Below are positions 15,783-16,786 of a stretch of DNA of 16,786 nt, piece by piece. Location: positions 1 through 16,786 of the forward strand of contig CAZIWX010000054.1 in NCBI GenBank assembly GCA_964543125.1, read 5' to 3'. How positions within the stretch are numbered: position 1 is the stretch's first letter; every line of letters begins with the position of its first letter. Made by a program: the position numbers and the translations under genes. This stretch comes from CAZIWX01 sp964543125 (lineage in GTDB: Bacteria; Fidelibacterota; UBA8477). The notes beneath the pieces were generated by a model that was given only the letters and a program-made list of their open reading frames with translations, did not search any database and was not told the origin of the DNA.

Positions 15783-16413
15783 TTATTCGGGCGGTTTCAT
15801 TCACCAGATTTTCCCGGGCATCACCGGCGATCTTGTCACCTTTGCGAGCGCCTTCTGCCTGAACTGTTGCATTTTTTTTACAAGAGTTGCCGATCGCAAT
15901 GCCGTGAAATTTGGCGGTTCAGCCCCACCTCCGCTGACAGGACGACCGATCCCTGGTAGGGCCCGCTCGCCGAGCGGGCCGGTTTTGTTCTCTCCGAAAC
16001 CTTGTATATCTTGCTTCCCGGCAATTTCAGGCCTGACCGCCTCTTGTGCGCTTGCCGGCCAACTCCGGGTCTTCGATCTCCTGCACTCGTTCATAACCGA
16101 CCTTGGCCAGCCAACGCTTGAAGGGTTCGGCTTTGACAGATGGAATGGACTGAATGATGCGAAAAATGCCCTCGGTATTGGCAGCATCCGTCATGTATTT
16201 CTTGCCGTCGCTCGACTCCAACTTCAGTTGTCGACAGAATGTCGACAACTTGATCCCGCTTGATGCCGCCTCTCTCTTTTTCATACGATACCAATAATCT
16301 CTTGGTTTATCGCTACCTGTCAAAGCAGCGGTCACATCAACAACAGCGAAATACCATTCATTGCCTTGAAATAGTCTCCGAATTTCCTGTCCCTTAAAAA
16401 CTCCCCGGTTCAT
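15783..16413 (-). pseudogene. Broken DinD/BRO-N family gene with element insertion
   Basis: The first ~125 codons are intact: FKGQEIRRLFQGNEWYFAVV, DVTAALTGSDKPRDYW, TEGIFRIIQSIPSVKAEPF and KRWLAKVGYERVQEIEDPEL, all typical of the BRO-N domain of DinD-like DNA-damage-inducible or antirepressor-like proteins. After LAGKRTR the frame stops at 16027. Further family pieces follow: EIAGKQDIQGFGENK in another frame, then copy D of the palindromic element and ~60 bp of unassigned sequence, then GARKGDKIAGDARENL back in the original frame near 15800-15855. The part between LAGKRTR and EIAGKQ (over 100 residues in the family) is missing. The ATG at 16413 lies inside copy E, so the native start is also lost. 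The family call is from motif memory. Confidence 0.75.
15915..15982 (+). repeat. Palindromic REP-like element, copy D (inside the dinD-like pseudogene)
   Basis: CGGTTCA..CCGCTGACAGG, ACGACCGATCCCTGGTAGGG and the perfect GGCCCGCTCG/CGAGCGGGCC hairpin. It separates two recognisable parts of the DinD-like coding sequence, showing that the element inserted into, or recombined within, a gene. Confidence 0.9.
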
Positions 16414-16473
16414 CCAGGTCTCCACTGACAGAACGACCGATCCCTGGTAGGGCTCGCTCGCCGAGCGGGCCGG
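16405..16473 (+). repeat. Palindromic REP-like element, copy E
   Basis: CCGGTTCATCC..CACTGACAGAACGACCGATC, CCTGGTAGGG, and a hairpin GGCTCGCTCG/CGAGCGGGCC with one changed base. Its left end replaces the natural N-terminus of the dinD-like gene and its right end runs directly into the degenerate first CRISPR repeat, 65 bp further on. Confidence 0.88.
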
Positions 16474-16786
16474 TTCATCCCCGCATCCGCACGGGGGGCG
16501 ACCTTCCTACCTGCACGGTAACTTCTGGCGTGTGAGTTTCAATCCACGCCCCCGCATGGGGGGCGACCAAAAACCAACCGAACTTATTGAATACTTAATA
16601 AGTTTCAATCCACGCCCCCGCATGGGGGGCGACAAATACCTTGGAAGATTTTGAGCGGCTCATGTTGTTTCAATCCACGCCCCCGCATGGGGGGCGACAA
16701 ATACCTTGGAAGATTTTGAGCGGCTCATGTTGTTTCAATCCACGCCCCCGCATGGGGGGCGACAAATACCTTGGAAGATTTTGAGC
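16472..16786 (-). CRISPR. Type I-C-like CRISPR array (trailer end, cut by window edge)
   Basis: Four exact 32-nt repeats start at 16536, 16602, 16667 and 16732, beginning GTTTCAATCCACGCCCCC and ending ATGGGGGGCGAC; a degenerate one lies at 16472-16502. The sequence matches the common type I-C repeat, whose usual orientation (…GTGGATTGAAAC) is the minus strand, so the leader should lie to the right, outside the window, and the old end is here. Spacers: 16503-16535 (33 nt), 16568-16601 (34 nt), then 16634-16666 and 16699-16731 (33 nt each), which are identical, with a third copy begun at 16764. No cas gene is in the window, so the type call rests on the repeat alone. Confidence 0.95.

Noticed and set aside
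15801..16187. Minus-strand 128-aa ORF across copy D
   Set aside because: It joins the shifted DinD-like fragment EIAGKQDIQGF to translated palindromic repeat, so it is part of the pseudogene rather than a gene.

Overview
The window reads as bacterial genomic DNA from the FCB superphylum (Bacteroidota/Calditrichota/KSB1-like lineages). The main evidence is two C-terminal modules of the type IX secretion (Por) sorting kind, with the NxFPNPFN/NAYPNPFNP motif. Supporting evidence is the lipoprotein-rich gene set and the load of short palindromic dispersed repeats. The exact phylum cannot be fixed from this sequence. Almost all genes lie on the minus strand; only a DUF503 (YlxP-like) gene is clearly on the plus strand.

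Left part (1-5575): a cell-envelope and secretion region. It holds an orphan T9SS tail cut by the window edge, a beta-propeller-like lipoprotein, a decayed DUF4440/SnoaL-like pseudogene, a secreted alpha/beta-hydrolase with a T9SS tail, a GH114-like lipoprotein overlapping it, a possible 50-codon ORF, and a lipoprotein with a C-terminal membrane helix. The last four look like one minus-strand operon ending in a hairpin at 2036-2055.

Middle (5575-7480): an Mth938-domain gene, then about 840 bp of non-coding repeat DNA with hairpins and an exact 226-bp tandem duplication, then the DUF503 gene and a gap without a convincing gene.

Housekeeping block (7479-13618), all minus strand: PduO-type cobalamin adenosyltransferase, an unknown 130-aa protein, an NhaD/CitMHS-type transporter with a signal peptide, an HD-domain phosphohydrolase (YfbR/HDDC2-like), the translational GTPase BipA/TypA, and a SAM methyltransferase ending in a clear intrinsic terminator.

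Right part (13807-16786): a membrane-anchored reductive-dehalogenase-like cobalamin/Fe-S protein, coupled to a 39-aa upstream ORF, is followed by accessory DNA. This holds an isolated half CRISPR repeat, tRNA-Asn(GUU), five same-orientation copies of a ~68-bp palindromic element, a DinD/BRO-N pseudogene sandwiched between and broken by those copies, and the edge of a type I-C-like CRISPR array. No cas gene is in the window. In the array the same 33-nt spacer appears three times in a row (the third cut by the window end). The outermost repeat looks like a join between the palindromic element and a CRISPR repeat. The palindromic units, where tandem, have a 65-67 bp period matching the 65-bp CRISPR unit. 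This CRISPR/palindrome/DinD junction is the most unusual part of the window.
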